A DNA stretch of 64,000 bases from Certhia americana (GCA_018697195.1 CM031879.1:48376509-48440508), one strand, 5' to 3'; shown: positions 51,901 through 64,000, numbered from the stretch's first letter. Notes: a model not told the origin generated them from the letters alone. Translations and numbers: made by a program.

Positions 51901-54900
51901 AAGATAAACGGCGCTGGCTGGAGCCTCCAAGGGGTGCTGGGGGGGACAAGAGGGGGCATGCTGGCAGGCAGGGCAGCAAAGATGCTTCAAATGGTGCCAC
52001 AAAATGGAGACTGGTGATCCCACAGCTGCACAAAAGCAGACTTGCTTTTTTACACCCACATCAAAAGCTGGGAACTCAAGACAGATAAAGAAGGAAAACG
52101 GGGTGCTGAGGTCAGAAAATAGCAGTTCTCCAAGGTCTGGCTTTAATTACCACAAGCAGCCCTTCCTCCTCCTCCTCTCTTGGAAGAAGCACCGCCAGCA
52201 GGCAGCAGCCCAGGTGAAAGGTTCCACTGCCGAGAAGAGGGAGGGGAGCAGACAATGGCGGGGAGGGGGGGAGATTCATTACAAAGGCACACACACATAC
52301 ACTCAGCACTGCCGGCTGCCACATGGGCTGGGGGGACCCCTTAAGGAGGCGGCAGCTCCCTCCCTACTCTCTGAGATGCTCGACACCTTCCCCCTCTCCC
52401 AGCCCTGATGGGAAACAGATTTGGAGGAAAACGCCAGCAAGGCACTGGGCTGTCCAAGAAAGGGAGGGCTTTGTGCTCCACACAAGCCAGCAACCTCACC
52501 ATGCATCACACAGAGAAAAAGCCTTTTAGCATATAATTCCCATCCACAGAAGACTCTCTTTTATCTGCAATTAGTACATAATGTACTGGGCCTCATTTAA
52601 CACTCATTTTCACCGATTTAGGATTAAAGGGGATAAGGCTAAGGTACCTTCTGTTAATGAATCTGAGCTCTTACTCTCATTATCAATTTTTGTTTCTTCT
52701 TTTTCAAGCACGTTTCTACCTTCCAGCATCCCCAATTCCTTTCCATCGCAGCTTCTAGTCTTGTCACTCCATGCACTCATATTTATTCTGTTCTATCAGC
52801 TTGTCATGCCTATACAGAAACTCATCTCCCAGATCTCCAAGGAACACAGCAAGCTTGCTCCCTACAATATCTTAGACCAGGTAGGCAATGTTTTCTGGAG
52901 ACAGAACTAAACGGATCAAGACTGTAGCAATGCTGAATTCATTCAGTGGCAATTACCAGCTTAACATACCAACAATATTTATTTTTCATAAATGAGACAG
53001 AGCTCCAAGGAAATAAGTTCACAGGTTTAAGTAACAGTACTCCACTGCTTCAAACAACACTGCAGAATAATAACGTGGCTGGGGATATTGTCTTGAATGT
53101 GCCACGATCCTTCAGCCCCACACTTGGCCAAACCTGCAGTGAAGTACTCCTAAGGACCAGCCTAGCAGCCAAATGATCCCCCTGAGAGAAGGCAGCACTG
53201 TGCTAGAGCTGAATTCACCTGTGCTGTCTTCTCAACTCTTGAGTACAAGGGCTATCCATCGTTCATCTGGATCCCCAACTGACACACAGTCCGAATTCTC
53301 CTCTCCTACTGTTTTTTAAATATGCATCTTCTCCAGCATCTCAGCATGTAAATACACAATGCAAATCCTGAAAACCTATAGTAAATAGTACATACTCTTA
53401 AGACAATCACAATTCAAGGTCAAACAATACAATAATGCATAGTCTCGATACCTCCTTCCCCACATCAATAAATTAAGAGTTTCTCCAGGGAAAATATTTC
53501 CCTGGAGTCTATTAGGATATCCTAAACCCTTACATGAGTTTATACTCTCCCGTTTCAGCCAGTGTTCCATTAGAATCCCATCCTCCCCAGCTCTGCACAT
53601 CCCCAAGCCAACAGGCTCATGCTCCAGGGTGCTCGGTCCCAGACACACACAATATACATACACTTGGTCCTGGTGAGCCAGGCACCTTTCTGCACCGCAC
53701 AGACACGGGCTCCGAGCGTGACAGCTGTGGCTGAGAGCACATTGCAACACAAGGCTGTGCAGAACAAGTCCCCAAAACGTGCACACGTCAACCTGCACCT
53801 TAGGGGCATACACCTCCATCTGAGCAGGCACACTCTGAGCACACAGCAAAACACAAATGGACCCTGACTGCAGAGACACAGCTTTCCAGCATCACTTGCT
53901 AAACTAAATATAGGTACAGAAAGCCCCACGAGATTTCTGCAGAGCTCTTCTGTCTCTAAACAGAAAGCCTTGGTCCAGATAAAAAGGAATCTGTAATGAA
54001 AAGGACTAAATAGCAGAAGGTGGGACTTGGAAGCCTGGGAAGATACCTTTAGAGTGGACAGAGACCTATTTTTCAGCCACTGACAATCAATGCAAGACGA
54101 GAGAGGGAAAGGGTCAAAGTGGGTGTCACTTCTCGTACCAGATTCTTTCTGAGTTAGGCACCAGTGAAAGAGCTGCCCCTTGTAGAGGGACATGCACAAT
54201 CTCAGCAGCAGCTAGTGAAGGGAGCTTCAGCCAGAGCTAAGGAAAGCCAAAAAGGCAGTATGCATCTACTCTATAGACCTGCAAAGCTCTACAGAAAAAA
54301 AGCACTTATGAAACCCAGATTTGAAGAAAAGTTCCTTCTGAGAGTCCGTCCCCCCACCCCCTTTGGGAATATCCCCCAAAGGTTTCCAGCTCTGCAAGGC
54401 GTTGCAGGGACATTATATAATCCCTAACTCTAAAGGATTCCAGCTTCACGATGCCGCTCTTCTTACTCCTCCCTCCCTTTGCCCGCTCCCTCCGGTGGCG
54501 AGTTGCATATGCCATGCCAGGGAAAAAAAAAAAAAATAAAAAAATTGAAAATCCAAAAGCATACAGTAGCCTTAAAAGGCGAGCACTGTCCGACGAAAAC
54601 CGCTTGCGGTGGATGCACGATGGCCCTGGCAGCTGGGCGCGCTCCTCAGGAAACGTCAGCCGCTTTCCCTCGGGAAGACACGGGCAGCCCCACGCCTACA
54701 GATACCTACAAGGGCTTCCCGGCCCCCGCGGTGACCGGCAGCCGGATGGAGAAGCGGCGAGGAAGAGGTCTACCTTCGGGATCGGCCGTTCAAAGGCGGT
54801 TTTAGCCTAACTCGAAGCAGGGGCAACCCGCGCCCCTGGCGCACGGCTCTCTCTAGAGGGCACTGCGAGGTTGCTCCGGTCAGGGGGACCGCAGGAACCC

Positions 54901-55036
54901 CTTCCCCAAAGCTCCCACCGTGGGTGCCCGAGGCGGCGGGGCTCGCTCCCTCCCGCACCGCGCTGGGCGCCCCGCTCCCCGCCCAGACAAAGCCGGGCAA
55001 GCAGCCGCCGGAGCCCGGCCCGCCCGCCACCCTTAC

Positions 55037-55063
55037 CTGAGTTACCATTTTCTTTTTCTCCAT
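55037..55063 (-). CDS. RBFOX2: RBFOX2 first coding exon (MEKKKMVTQ isoform)
   Basis: This exon encodes the nine-residue N-terminus MEKKKMVTQ, which I recognise as the start of one known vertebrate RBFOX2 isoform class. It ends in CAG followed by the donor GTAAGG at 55036-55031, so the junction is phase 0 and joins in frame to GNQEP of the next exon. The ATG at 55063 is the first in its frame: an in-frame TAA lies at 55108-55106, and I see no upstream ATG on this strand for about 280 bases. Its start context is weak (T at -3, G at +4). A second in-frame ATG, Met6, has A at -3 and G at +4. The exon sits in a CpG island, which supports a first exon. However, a pyrimidine-rich tract ending in CAG at 55088-55086 looks like a 3' splice site, so a 49-nt internal exon (55037-55085) is an alternative. 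The identity is near certain; the 5' limit is not. Confidence 0.93.
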
Positions 55064-55085
55064 AAACCAAAATGGGGGAGGCCGG

Positions 55086-55135
55086 CTGCACGGGAGAGGG
55101 AAAATTTAAAAAAAAAAGAGAAAAAAAAAAATAAA
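55086..55135 (-). other. Pyrimidine tract with CAG, possible 3' splice site before the first exon
   Basis: Read on the minus strand, a long run of T with a few C leads into CCCTCTCCCGTGCAG ending at 55086, 23 nt before the start codon. It has the form of a strong 3' splice site. If used, the MEKKKMVTQ exon would be a 49-nt internal exon joined to upstream non-coding or coding exons. If not, the tract is just part of a pyrimidine-rich 5' UTR. I cannot decide from sequence alone. Confidence 0.4.
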
Positions 55136-56272
55136 ACGAAATAAAAAAGCAGCAGCCCCGTGGAGGCAGGCGGGCGGCGGCGGCGGGTGCCTGCGCTGCG
55201 CTGCCTCGCCGGCGCGGTGCTCCCCGAGCCCTTTTTCCTCTCTTTCTTCTCCCGTGTTCCTCCCCTTCTTCCCCCTCCCTCCCCCCCCCTGCCGCCCCCC
55301 CGGCTCAGCCAGATGGCTGCGGGAAGCACCGCCCCGAATGCCGAAGGTAATTAATGCGAGCCGGGGCCGCCCCCGCCGCGCCCCGCCTCGCCCCGCCCGG
55401 CTGGGCTCGGCACGGCCCGGACAGCCCCCGCCCCAGCGGGGCGCTCCCTCGCCTGCCCGCCGGGACTCCCCACTGCTCCCCGGGAACCAGGAGGCTCGGC
55501 GAAGGCAAAAAGGCGAGCTGGAAACAAAAGCGAAGGTGGCCCCGGTGCAGCGCCGGTCCCAGCCGGCAGAACCTCACGGCCGGCCCGAGCTCCTCCGCAC
55601 CTACCATTCCCAGCGTCCCAGGCCTCCCCCGCCTGGACCTCAGCAAGCGGGAGAGAGCATCTCCCGGCTGGAGGATGCTGGAGAGATAGCTGTCAGTTTT
55701 GCGCAGACCTCCCTCCTGCCACAAAAGGGAGAACGCGTGGGTTACACGGTGTGTTGGCTGAACCGGAAGCAGTATCCGTGCCAGGATCTGCATTTCTATC
55801 ATCATAAAACCTGGAGACTGCTGGACTCCTTCCCAGATTGCTTTTTTCCCTCCCATTTATCTTCAGCAAGCATCTGGCCCTGAGCACCTGAGCACGCTAC
55901 GGTTGACAGCATCTGTTCTCTCAGCGACCCTGTAAAACAGAGCGATACACTGCTACCCCATTTGCCAGACGGGATCTGAGATGCTCTGATTGATTTTTCT
56001 CAACATTGCACCCATGGAAACCCATGGATAGGGCTGAGTGCAGGTCTGCCAATCCCACAGATAGACAAGAAGACTGTACTGATGCTCCAGTGCTCATGAC
56101 GCAGAGATAAAACCAGCTCAGGCAAGTTGTGCTTCTGATGTATCTCCTCTTGACACCTGGTACTCAAAAGACTCCCCAGGCTTTAGCAGCAGAGAAGCCA
56201 AATTACGGCACAGTAACACCTTGCATTCCCATGTGTTCTTTGCATGAATATGCCCAGTTATAATTTACATTT

Positions 56273-56291
56273 AAAAAAAAAAAAAAAAAAA
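56273..56291. repeat. Poly-A tract (19)
   Basis: An uninterrupted run of 19 A on the plus strand upstream of the CpG island. Confidence 0.9.
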
Positions 56292-58346
56292 GCCCAGTGG
56301 TTTTGCTTCACAGGCTTCTGCTACAGCACTGCTCTCCAGGCAGCCCATGCTGACCCACGATGCTTTTCAGTTTCCCAATTCCACTCACTGCAAACTGACC
56401 TCTGGCTCCCTCCCTTCTTCCTTCTTTTGCGCCTTCTCTCCTCATTCAGCAGGCCAGCAGGAGCACGTGTCACAAGCCAGACCCTCCTCTGTTGTGAAAA
56501 GCGGGAGACCAAGACACCAGAAGCCCTTACATGCCACCAGTGCATGGAGGCAGAGAGTCGTGGGCCTGCCGCCCAACACAACCAAATCGTGGTGTGGGAT
56601 CCTCTGGGAGGGAGCCGGCCTCCACGGCTGCAGCCCACAGGCCTCTGAGTCAGAGTCCACGTTTTTCTGTGTTATCTCATCCTCTCTGGTAACTTGGAAG
56701 TTACAATACTACATATTTACATGCAATGTTGCAAAACCAGGGAAAGTAGTGGATTTGGTTTACCCACCTCCCATTTCTCTACCTGAGATTCTGGAGCACA
56801 GTTCTAGGTCAAGTGTAAATTCCATTTTAAAGCAGCTAAAAACACAGCAACCTCCTCAAACCTTTGACATGACAAAGCACCAGGTTTCAGTTTTGTGCAT
56901 CTCATTCATCAGACCTCTGCAAATCACTCAGGATAAGCTTCTTATTCTCTCCACTTAAGTACTTTAACTGTTATGTTCACTCGGTCTTGTCTGTGCCATG
57001 AGGTAGCATCTTCTTGTCCCAGATCCAGGGCTGTAGCACAGACCTTCTGGACATCATTCCACTACTATTAACCAGAATAGCACCATTTCTACTCCATTTT
57101 GGCCTTCACCTGAGGAACCTTCAGAAATATGTAGCATCAAAAAGACTCTTCTAAGGAAAATTAGGTGCCCAACCATGCACTGAACTTTCCCTTGCACTGC
57201 CTCCCACCATCAGGTTGGTACAACTGCTTTGCTCATGTGCCAGTGGAGTGGGAATTCCCTTCAGTGTGATCTACTGCTGGTCACCCCCTTTCATCTCCAT
57301 TGTGGGCCAGAAAGCATCTCCTCTCCCATCTTTGGAATATATCCACTTTTTCTCCTGTTGAGCAAGAGAAAAGACCCAATTTTCAGTGGATGTGCTCAGA
57401 CAACAAGAAACACAAGTCTGCAAGAGTTCCCACTGCTGCAAAACCAGATGAAATGTACATCTGATACAGAGTTTCAAAAGCTTAAAACATGCTATGCAAA
57501 ACATGACCAGACCTGGCAACACTTGAGATCTTTGTTGTCTTGGGTTCTACTGGAGCCGAGTAGCAATATCTGATAATGAGAAAAAAAAAAATTGGTGAAT
57601 CTGTGCAACTCATCTTTCCTCACTGAGGGATGGGGGTTCAGATGCTGTATCATGGCCCTGCAGAATAATTTGGTGGAGCTCCACTTAACTTCTCCTCTGA
57701 GAATGATGGAACCACTGCTGCATTTACCATCACAGTTTGCCACCCTCTACTACGCAAAATTAAAACCCAAACTGCAGATCTTGCTGCTTAAAAGAATCCA
57801 GAAGCATGAGCAGAGTTGAAGGATGGAAGCCTGAAGAACACATAGCTCAGAGCCACGAGATTACCCCTTCCTACTTACTGCATTTATTCAAAAAGCAATG
57901 TATTCAGAACAGTTCTAGATGCCAGTACTTATGAGTTCTTACAGTTTCTCATGTATCACGGGCACATATGCATCAAAACTTCATTACTGTGCTGTAGAAG
58001 TAGCATTTTAAAATAACTATGAGCAAATTTAACTAGTCTGTCTCTGCAGTGCCAGGGCACAGCTGATAATCCTCATCATGCTAGGCAAAGCTCCTTGCTC
58101 CCACCTGAGCATGTCACTTTTATATTCTCTTCTGTGTTCACACAGATGTACATGATGGTTTCTGGTTAGCTCCTACCATTCAAATCCTAATGGAAAAGAA
58201 GCTGGAGAAGGATGTTTATGCAGCAGGCCAAAGGACAAGGCCACTGAAATAACGCTGATGAGAGCATAGATGAAGAATTAACCACTAGTTTTACTAAGTA
58301 GTCTACAGAGTCCACAACACTGCTTTCAGGAAGGTTCAGGATATGC

Positions 58347-58382
58347 TTTTTTTTTTTTTATTTTTTTTTTTTTTTTTTTTTT
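58347..58382. repeat. Long poly-T tract
   Basis: Thirty-six bases of T, interrupted only by one A at 58360. On the minus strand this is a poly-A tail-like run, but no retroposon body is recognisable next to it. Confidence 0.93.
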
Positions 58383-59220
58383 CTATGTTATTTACCACCC
58401 TTTGCTGCTAAGGGTGGAAAGCAGCCATTGACTTCAATTTTTACATCCCATTACCTGAATTTCTGTGCTGGCTCAAGTTTAGATGGAGCAAACCTGCCAG
58501 CTGGACCAAGGCCAGAGAGAAGAAAAAAAGAGTTTCAAGTGCAAAGAACCAATTTATCAGGAACAAATCTTAACAACCAAAAGACACACTTCTGATGGTG
58601 GATACCATTCATGTGTGTAATAAAACCCCCGATACAAGGTAACCTAACAAAATACTATTTAGTGGCTATCTGATGTATCTCACCTTAGATAATCTTGAAC
58701 CACTAGTCTACATTTCACATTTTCTGGATAAACTCGGTGCCTGTAAGGACATGAAGTGCTGACACTAAATAGTCAAGGACTGCCTAGAGAACATCATCTT
58801 TCACTTGGCTCCGAAAGTATTTGAGCCTGACCCACACAGCCTCTGTCTTCTCCAAGACTCCACGCACTGGGCCAGCAAATCTCACGTGTGCTCCAAATAT
58901 AGCCCCCTCCCCCAGCAGAGGCTGCGATACAAGCTTCACCCAGCCCTGAGCACTGCTCTCAAACACACCCATTCCTTTCACCCTACACATCCTCTCAGGA
59001 CCTCCAAAAGCAAAAATGTGACAAATGAGATTTTGTCAGAGGTTTTGTGGGTGATTTTGGAGGAAGGAGGAGGAGAATAGGTGAGGAGCTGCTCTGGAGG
59101 GCTCAGCATCCCTGTGGAACAGGCTGCACTCACACATACAAGTCACACATGCCCCGACAACGCAGTAAGACACACAGCAACACACTAGTTTGCAGAGCAC
59201 AGCACTCTGTCAGTTCAACT

Positions 59221-59232
59221 CCCCCCCCCCCC
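59221..59232. repeat. Homopolymer C run (12)
   Basis: Twelve consecutive C, a likely site of length variation and sequencing error. Confidence 0.9.
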
Positions 59233-60223
59233 TTACAAACCAACGATCAAAGAAAAAGGCCAAAAATGCGAACCAAAATACCTAAGTCTCAAACAACACA
59301 AATCTTGGAGTTAGAAAGTATCAAATGGGACTGCTCTGGAGCAGGAGCTTCAAAGTCCTCTGCAGAGTCTCTGGGCAGAGGCCTGGGACACAAGAAACCC
59401 AGCTTGGAAGCAGTGTCCTTCTAGAAAACCAGCATGTAAGCTTCAGTTTTGTCCAAACAACACAGACAGCAAAACTCTTTAAAGTCGCCACTGTCCCTTT
59501 GCTTACCTGGACGACTGGGTATTGGTAATCCATACAATACACACCATACATAGCCAAAGATCCTCCAGCTAAAGGCCAAATGGACACAGGACTGGAAGCT
59601 TCAAATCCGAGTCTCCGTCTTTCAGCCTTGTGGGAAGGACTCTGGCAGCCCTGCGCAGTGCTTGGCTCGGGCCTCTGGGGCCACTCAGGTTGACACTAGC
59701 TCAGCTGAAAATAAAAAGGAACTGCCTGGCTCGGCACAGCTCAGCCCCTCTCTTCTGGGATCCCAGCAAGGCAGCACTCAACCATAGGCGGCAGAGGCTC
59801 CTAAAATTAGAAATCCTCTACGGAAAACGGCCCTGCAAGCCTTGACTAAGGAGTGTCCTGCAATCCCGGGCAGCAAACAGAGCAACTGCCAGGAAGAGGG
59901 GGACACAGGATCTTTGCAGCCACTGCTGCCAGGGATGGGAGGAAGCAAACAGCATTTAGGATCTGAAAAGAGCATATGTTCTGGGCTCTAGGTGCGTCAG
60001 AGGGAACACTCCCAATCCAGGACAGGGAAAAACATATGGGACTGTTCCTCCCCCACCACCATACCCTTCTTGCTGTCCTCTGCAGGGACAGGTGCTGGGA
60101 TTAGCATAGTAAAACCCTTTGGTGTCAGGGAAAGAGGGAGGGAGAGGGGAGAAGCCACACTGATATCTCAAACTGAAGGGATCTCTTTCACAAGGGAGTG
60201 TGTGCTGGTATCGTTTAACATTT

Positions 60224-60245
60224 CTCCCTCCCTCCCTCCCTCCCC
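60224..60245. repeat. TCCC tetranucleotide repeat
   Basis: About five TCCC units in a pyrimidine-only tract at the edge of a GC-richer patch. Confidence 0.88.
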
Positions 60246-63200
60246 AGCTGAGGCAAGCAGGGACAGCTGCCGGAACCAGGGCTGGCAGGGGGAGCTGGGT
60301 CCTGGAATGGCCCCCATTGCCCCAGCCTTGGGCCGGTGGGTTGTCCCCCTCAGCTGCTGCAGTCAAACTGGGGGCGGTGAGGGGGATTAACTCTGTCACA
60401 CGGGACAGTGAAGCAGCAGGGAGAAGGGGGCAGCGCTGGGCAGGGCCAGTTGTTGTGCCCATTTTAGGAAGCCCATCCTCCTCATTCCCAGGGAGGAATC
60501 TGCTCCCTGACCGACAGGGACAGATGGGGAGCTGCTCGGCCAGCAGGCTCACCCCAGCAGCCTCACATGCCGGCCACGTTACCAGACATCCGAGAGCCCG
60601 CTGCTGTTTCTTAAAAGATACACCATAGCCAGGGGGTGCACCAAGGGGGTCTGACCTCCCATAACAAATTGCACGAGCTTTCACCCATCACTACAAAAAA
60701 ACACACCAGGTTGACACTAGACCAAACTTGGGTTCCCAAAGAGTTAACAGCCCATGCCCACAAAAGATTCCCACCTCCCTCCAAAGGATAGCAGGGATAA
60801 AACCTTTCCCTCCGAGGTTTCAAAAATAAACATGCTACAGTGATCAAACCCAAGAAGGGCTAGCCAAATTTCCCCACACACACCACTTTAAATGCATAAA
60901 GTCAGGGGGTTTTTGCATTTCTAATCTTTAACTTTTCTGTAGTGCTGCTGGGCACCACCAAACAGCTCCCTCAGCCTAGTTCTAGGGCAGCTGCCCTATC
61001 GTCACTCATAATTTCTTCCCCCTCAGAAAGAGTTAAAACTTGAGATTTACTTTTCTTCAAGACGTTAAATATGTGGATCATTATCTAGCACAATCTGCAT
61101 TCGAAAACCTTTGTCATTCAGGTAAGGGGTGCCTAATCCAAAGCCCTCCGACCCACTCAGCCTAGCAGGACAGCTCCTGGCTCATCCTCTGCTCCCACTG
61201 CCCTTTCTTTCTGAGAGCCTCAGAAAAGGACAGCTATGAGCTGAGTGAGTGGTTAGAGCAGCTGTTGCCCACTCTCATCATCTTTCCTAGGGCCACAGGG
61301 CTCCTTCCTTACAAAAGGAGCATGACCAATTTGGGGAGTATAAAGCATGACATTTTCTACATCTAAAATAAATAATTAAATAAAACTTTCTATAGCCATT
61401 GTTTCTGAGTGCAGATTTGCACAGAGAGAGAAATTAGCTGCCCATAAATGGGAAAGCAGCTATGCTTCTAGATCTCTTCACTGGGGAAAAAGGATGAGGC
61501 TCCCACAACGAACTTCCATCTCATTCTGCCTTTGGCAAAGTTTTTTCATCCCGAACAGTCCCAAAACAGCTTTCTGGATCTCACCATTATGCCCCCACGT
61601 CCTCACCAGAGGGCTTTCTGGTTACATCTCAGCGCTCCCTGCATGCCCTGCCTGGGGGCACAGATAAAATCTGGTTTCCTCTGAACAACCAATACTTCTA
61701 TTTTCTGTAACTACATGTTCAAAAGGTGCCTGCCCTTCATTCTTTTGCATAGCTCATTACTAGGCACTCAAGCAATTTAGTATCTCCAATAAAATCTTTT
61801 TATGAAAAGGAATTAATTTATACAAACCCAAAGCCTTTTCCACAGCCTGTTTTTGCTACTTCATATTACTGCCCCAGGTTTCAAAACCAAATCCCTAACT
61901 AAGTTAAAAACCTTACATTTATTTCACAATCCAATTCTTGTCATTTCCAACCAGGCCTCAGGGGAATAAAACATTTCCAAATCCTAGTGCAGATATCTTC
62001 CTATAGATAAATACCCATCAAATGGGCAAAACAAAACAAGGAAGGGGAGCATCACCTAAGCTCCTCTGCTGTTTTAACTACAGTTCAAATACAACTTCCA
62101 TGCTTTAAAGTTTTCATGCAAACTTAAATACTGTGATCTAACCAGCATTAAGATATTTGGGTGATACCTTGGTAACAAAGCATCACACTTTTTGTGTCCC
62201 TCAGGTAATTAAACGACAAAAGCTAGTTTTAAATTCCTATGTGCCAAGAAGGACACAGCAGGACTTTACTGAACAGTAATAAACTACTGAATTTTCTGCA
62301 AGACTGGCCACAGGGGCTGGTTTACTCCAGCACACTGACTTGCAACAAATATTAGCCAAATATAGGATGGCGTTGCACTCCATAATTCTGTTTTGAGATA
62401 ACAGTCCAACTACATTACCATGCAACCTACTATGCCTGTGCATTTCCAGTAACACAAGACAGGTAACCGTCATACAGTCATAGCCTTGTCCCTGCAGATG
62501 CTTACATATATGAATAATTTTAAATTTACAGAAGACTGGAAAAAGTCTCCTGCCACACAGAATCAGATCAACTGCTATCATACAACATCATCTTAACTTT
62601 TCATAAAATTTATCACACTGCATCTTAGAGCTGGGTTTTACAGCTACAGTGCCCCAGCCAAAAGACTGCTCTAGAATATCTAGGGTCTGTGTTCCCCAGC
62701 TTAATGCTATTCCTGAGCAATTTCTGTCTTTCCTTTGTTCTTGTGCCAGTATTGTCCTATGGCTTAGCTGTATTTTCTCTTTCCCTTACAATTCACCCTC
62801 CTCATGTATTCCCTCTCCAACCATCCAAACAAGCAGCTGTTCCAGTCTTCTGTCACATGACAGGCTGGCTATTCCCCAACTTCTAGAAGCATGTTCTTGC
62901 ACCTGATCTAGCCTGTGCTCATCTTTATTTTTAAAGACATTGCCCAGAACAACATCAGCTCTGTTTCACAATTCCAGCATTAAACTGCATCTTCTCTAGC
63001 CTCATTAGTACTTTCCTCTGTAGCACCACATCAGATGCTGTAGAACCTGTCTCTACTAAGAGACGTCATCCCATTATGTAAAACACGCATTATCAAGGTA
63101 AGAAAATTGGTTATCTTAAAAACAGACAGGCTGATAAGGCACAACCCAGTTTTAATGGATTTGTGTTGCCTTTTATCACGTTTTTTATTTGTATCTAAGC

Positions 63201-64000
63201 CTTTAATTAATATTTGTGTGCCAGCATGCAGATGAGGTTAGGTCTCTATTTACTCCGATCATTCCCCACCAGCAGTAGGTCTATTCCACTTCCTGTTCTC
63301 CAAACATATGACAGTACTCCTGTTTGATAGACTAAAACTTCTATCAGATCTGCAACTGCATGAACCAGTTCTTTCACTCTCAGGAACAGACACCCCCCTT
63401 CCCCAGGCAACTCTGCTTCCCAGCCCAGCCTACCTGCACTAACTAGGATATTTGAAATGTCCAGTGTGGTTGCTTCTGCCCTGGGTTCATGCCCATTACC
63501 AATACTGCCCTTGCCCCTAAGACTAACTCTACTTAAAACAACAAAGACTTGTTCAATTCTGTGACCACAAGAGCATCCTCATTAACTACCCTATCCTCAA
63601 CACTAACTGGCCCCACTTCCTCCCTTCTCCCTAATTGTATTTTGAGAAACTGTCACCCATTTCCTTAGCAACATTTTTAAGGTTTAATTCAGCCTGATTT
63701 TTGGCAGTTCTTATTTAATCCCTACTGATTTAAAGGCACAGCAATCTCTGCTAATAAATTCTCTTTTGTAAATTTGCTCCTTTTTTCACCTTTATAAGGT
63801 CTTTATAAGGTTAGGCTAAAGTTTCTTCTTAGAGGATTTCCCCCTTTACATAAACCATCACTAATTTGTATCCAAAGTGTCTCTAAAAAGCAAATGAAAA
63901 AAAAAACCCTAACCCATCAAAAAAAGCCCACCAACCCCAAACTGCACCATTCTACATTCAGGGCTGCACTGACTTCATTAAATATATTGCTTCATGTATC

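Larger units (their letters stand above)
29638..55036 (-). other. RBFOX2 first intron (MEKKKMVTQ isoform)
   Basis: About 25 kb, the largest intron in view. It holds a short CR1 tail (45092-45176), a poly-A tract (45549-45574), a GGCAG-rich tract (45694-45734), GGA and CATC repeats (48736-48756, 48943-48958) and TTAA repeats (34941-34960). There are GC-richer patches near 31060-31400 and 52180-52450, and an AP-1-like site at 51588-51596. No other exon was recognised. Large first introns often contain enhancers, but conservation cannot be judged here. Confidence 0.85.
54578..55610. promoter_or_regulatory. CpG island and probable RBFOX2 promoter
   Basis: About 1 kb of strongly GC-rich, CpG-dense sequence surrounds the first coding exon, in sharp contrast to AT-rich flanks. 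It contains GGC/CGG runs near 55168-55188, C-rich tracts near 55258-55302 and many CCGC/GCGG boxes of the Sp1 type. An AT-rich interruption (55101-55150) sits just upstream of the start codon. CpG islands with such boxes are usual at broad vertebrate promoters, so transcription to the left, giving the MEKKKMVTQ isoform, is likely. I see no TATA box at a defined position, and the start site cannot be placed. Divergent transcription to the right is possible, but no exon is recognisable there. The edges are estimated by eye. Confidence 0.8.
55611..64000. other. Upstream flank, or intron of a longer RBFOX2 isoform
   Basis: No coding exon was recognised. The stretch contains poly-A (56273-56291), a long poly-T (58347-58382), a run of 12 C (59221-59232), a TCCC repeat (60224-60245) and a moderately GC-rich patch (60240-60610). 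Mammalian RBFOX2 has a longer N-terminal isoform from a more distal promoter, so this may be intronic in that transcript. Neither that promoter nor its exons were seen. Confidence 0.7.

Noticed and set aside
53570..54199. Minus-strand open frame of 209 codons in the first intron
   Set aside because: Cys/Leu-rich chance translation, with overlapping open frames on both strands and no domain.
55254..55883. Long open frames on both strands across the CpG island
   Set aside because: Pro/Arg/Ala-rich products typical of CpG-island DNA; no conserved protein recognised. The distal RBFOX2 N-terminal exon was considered, but its characteristic residues are absent.
59956..60684. Longest open frame in the window (minus, 242 codons)
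   Set aside because: It lies in GC-rich sequence where stop codons are scarce, is rich in Pro/Gly/Leu without recognisable domain, and competes with overlapping plus-strand frames. No splice or family evidence.
1..64000. CRISPR arrays, operons, prophage, tRNA or rRNA genes
   Set aside because: No regularly spaced repeats, ribosome-binding-site/ORF organisation or RNA-gene cores were seen; the sequence is a vertebrate gene interior.

Overview
The window is vertebrate nuclear DNA, most likely from a bird. Long AT-rich non-coding stretches surround a few short, perfectly spliced exons, and several fragments of the CR1 LINE family (typical of birds and other sauropsids) are present. I see no bacterial-style gene organisation. 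The species cannot be fixed from the sequence alone.

The one gene I can support is RBFOX2, the tissue-specific splicing regulator, on the minus strand. It runs right to left, and four coding exons are visible. The short first coding exon (MEKKKMVTQ, 55037-55063) lies in a CpG island at about 54578-55610. It is followed by a 225-nt exon (29413-29637) with the Gln/Pro/Thr-rich N-terminal region. A 147-nt exon (19136-19282) carries the start of the RNA recognition motif (RRM), and a 54-nt exon (6114-6167) continues the RRM. All four have canonical GT..AG borders, lengths divisible by three and phase-0 junctions. The 93-nt exon with RNP1, the rest of the RRM and the C-terminal domain were not found. 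They should lie to the left of base 1. The longer N-terminal isoform's exons known in mammals were not seen either and would lie beyond base 64000.

Layout: 1-6113 partial intron after the 54-nt exon; 6168-19135 intron with a compound CR1 cluster and a candidate plus-strand terminal exon; 19283-29412 intron; 29638-55036 the largest intron, with one short CR1 tail; 54578-55610 CpG island/promoter; 55611-64000 upstream flank, or intron of a longer isoform. GCATG motifs, the core that RBFOX proteins bind, lie close to three of the exons and suggest auto- or cross-regulation. Nearly all other open reading frames look like chance. I found no clearly novel system. The best leads are the promoter/cassette ambiguity of the first exon, the NAGNAG acceptor, the exon-proximal GCATG sites, the plus-strand terminal-exon-like structure at 7415-7570 and the opposed CR1 fragments.
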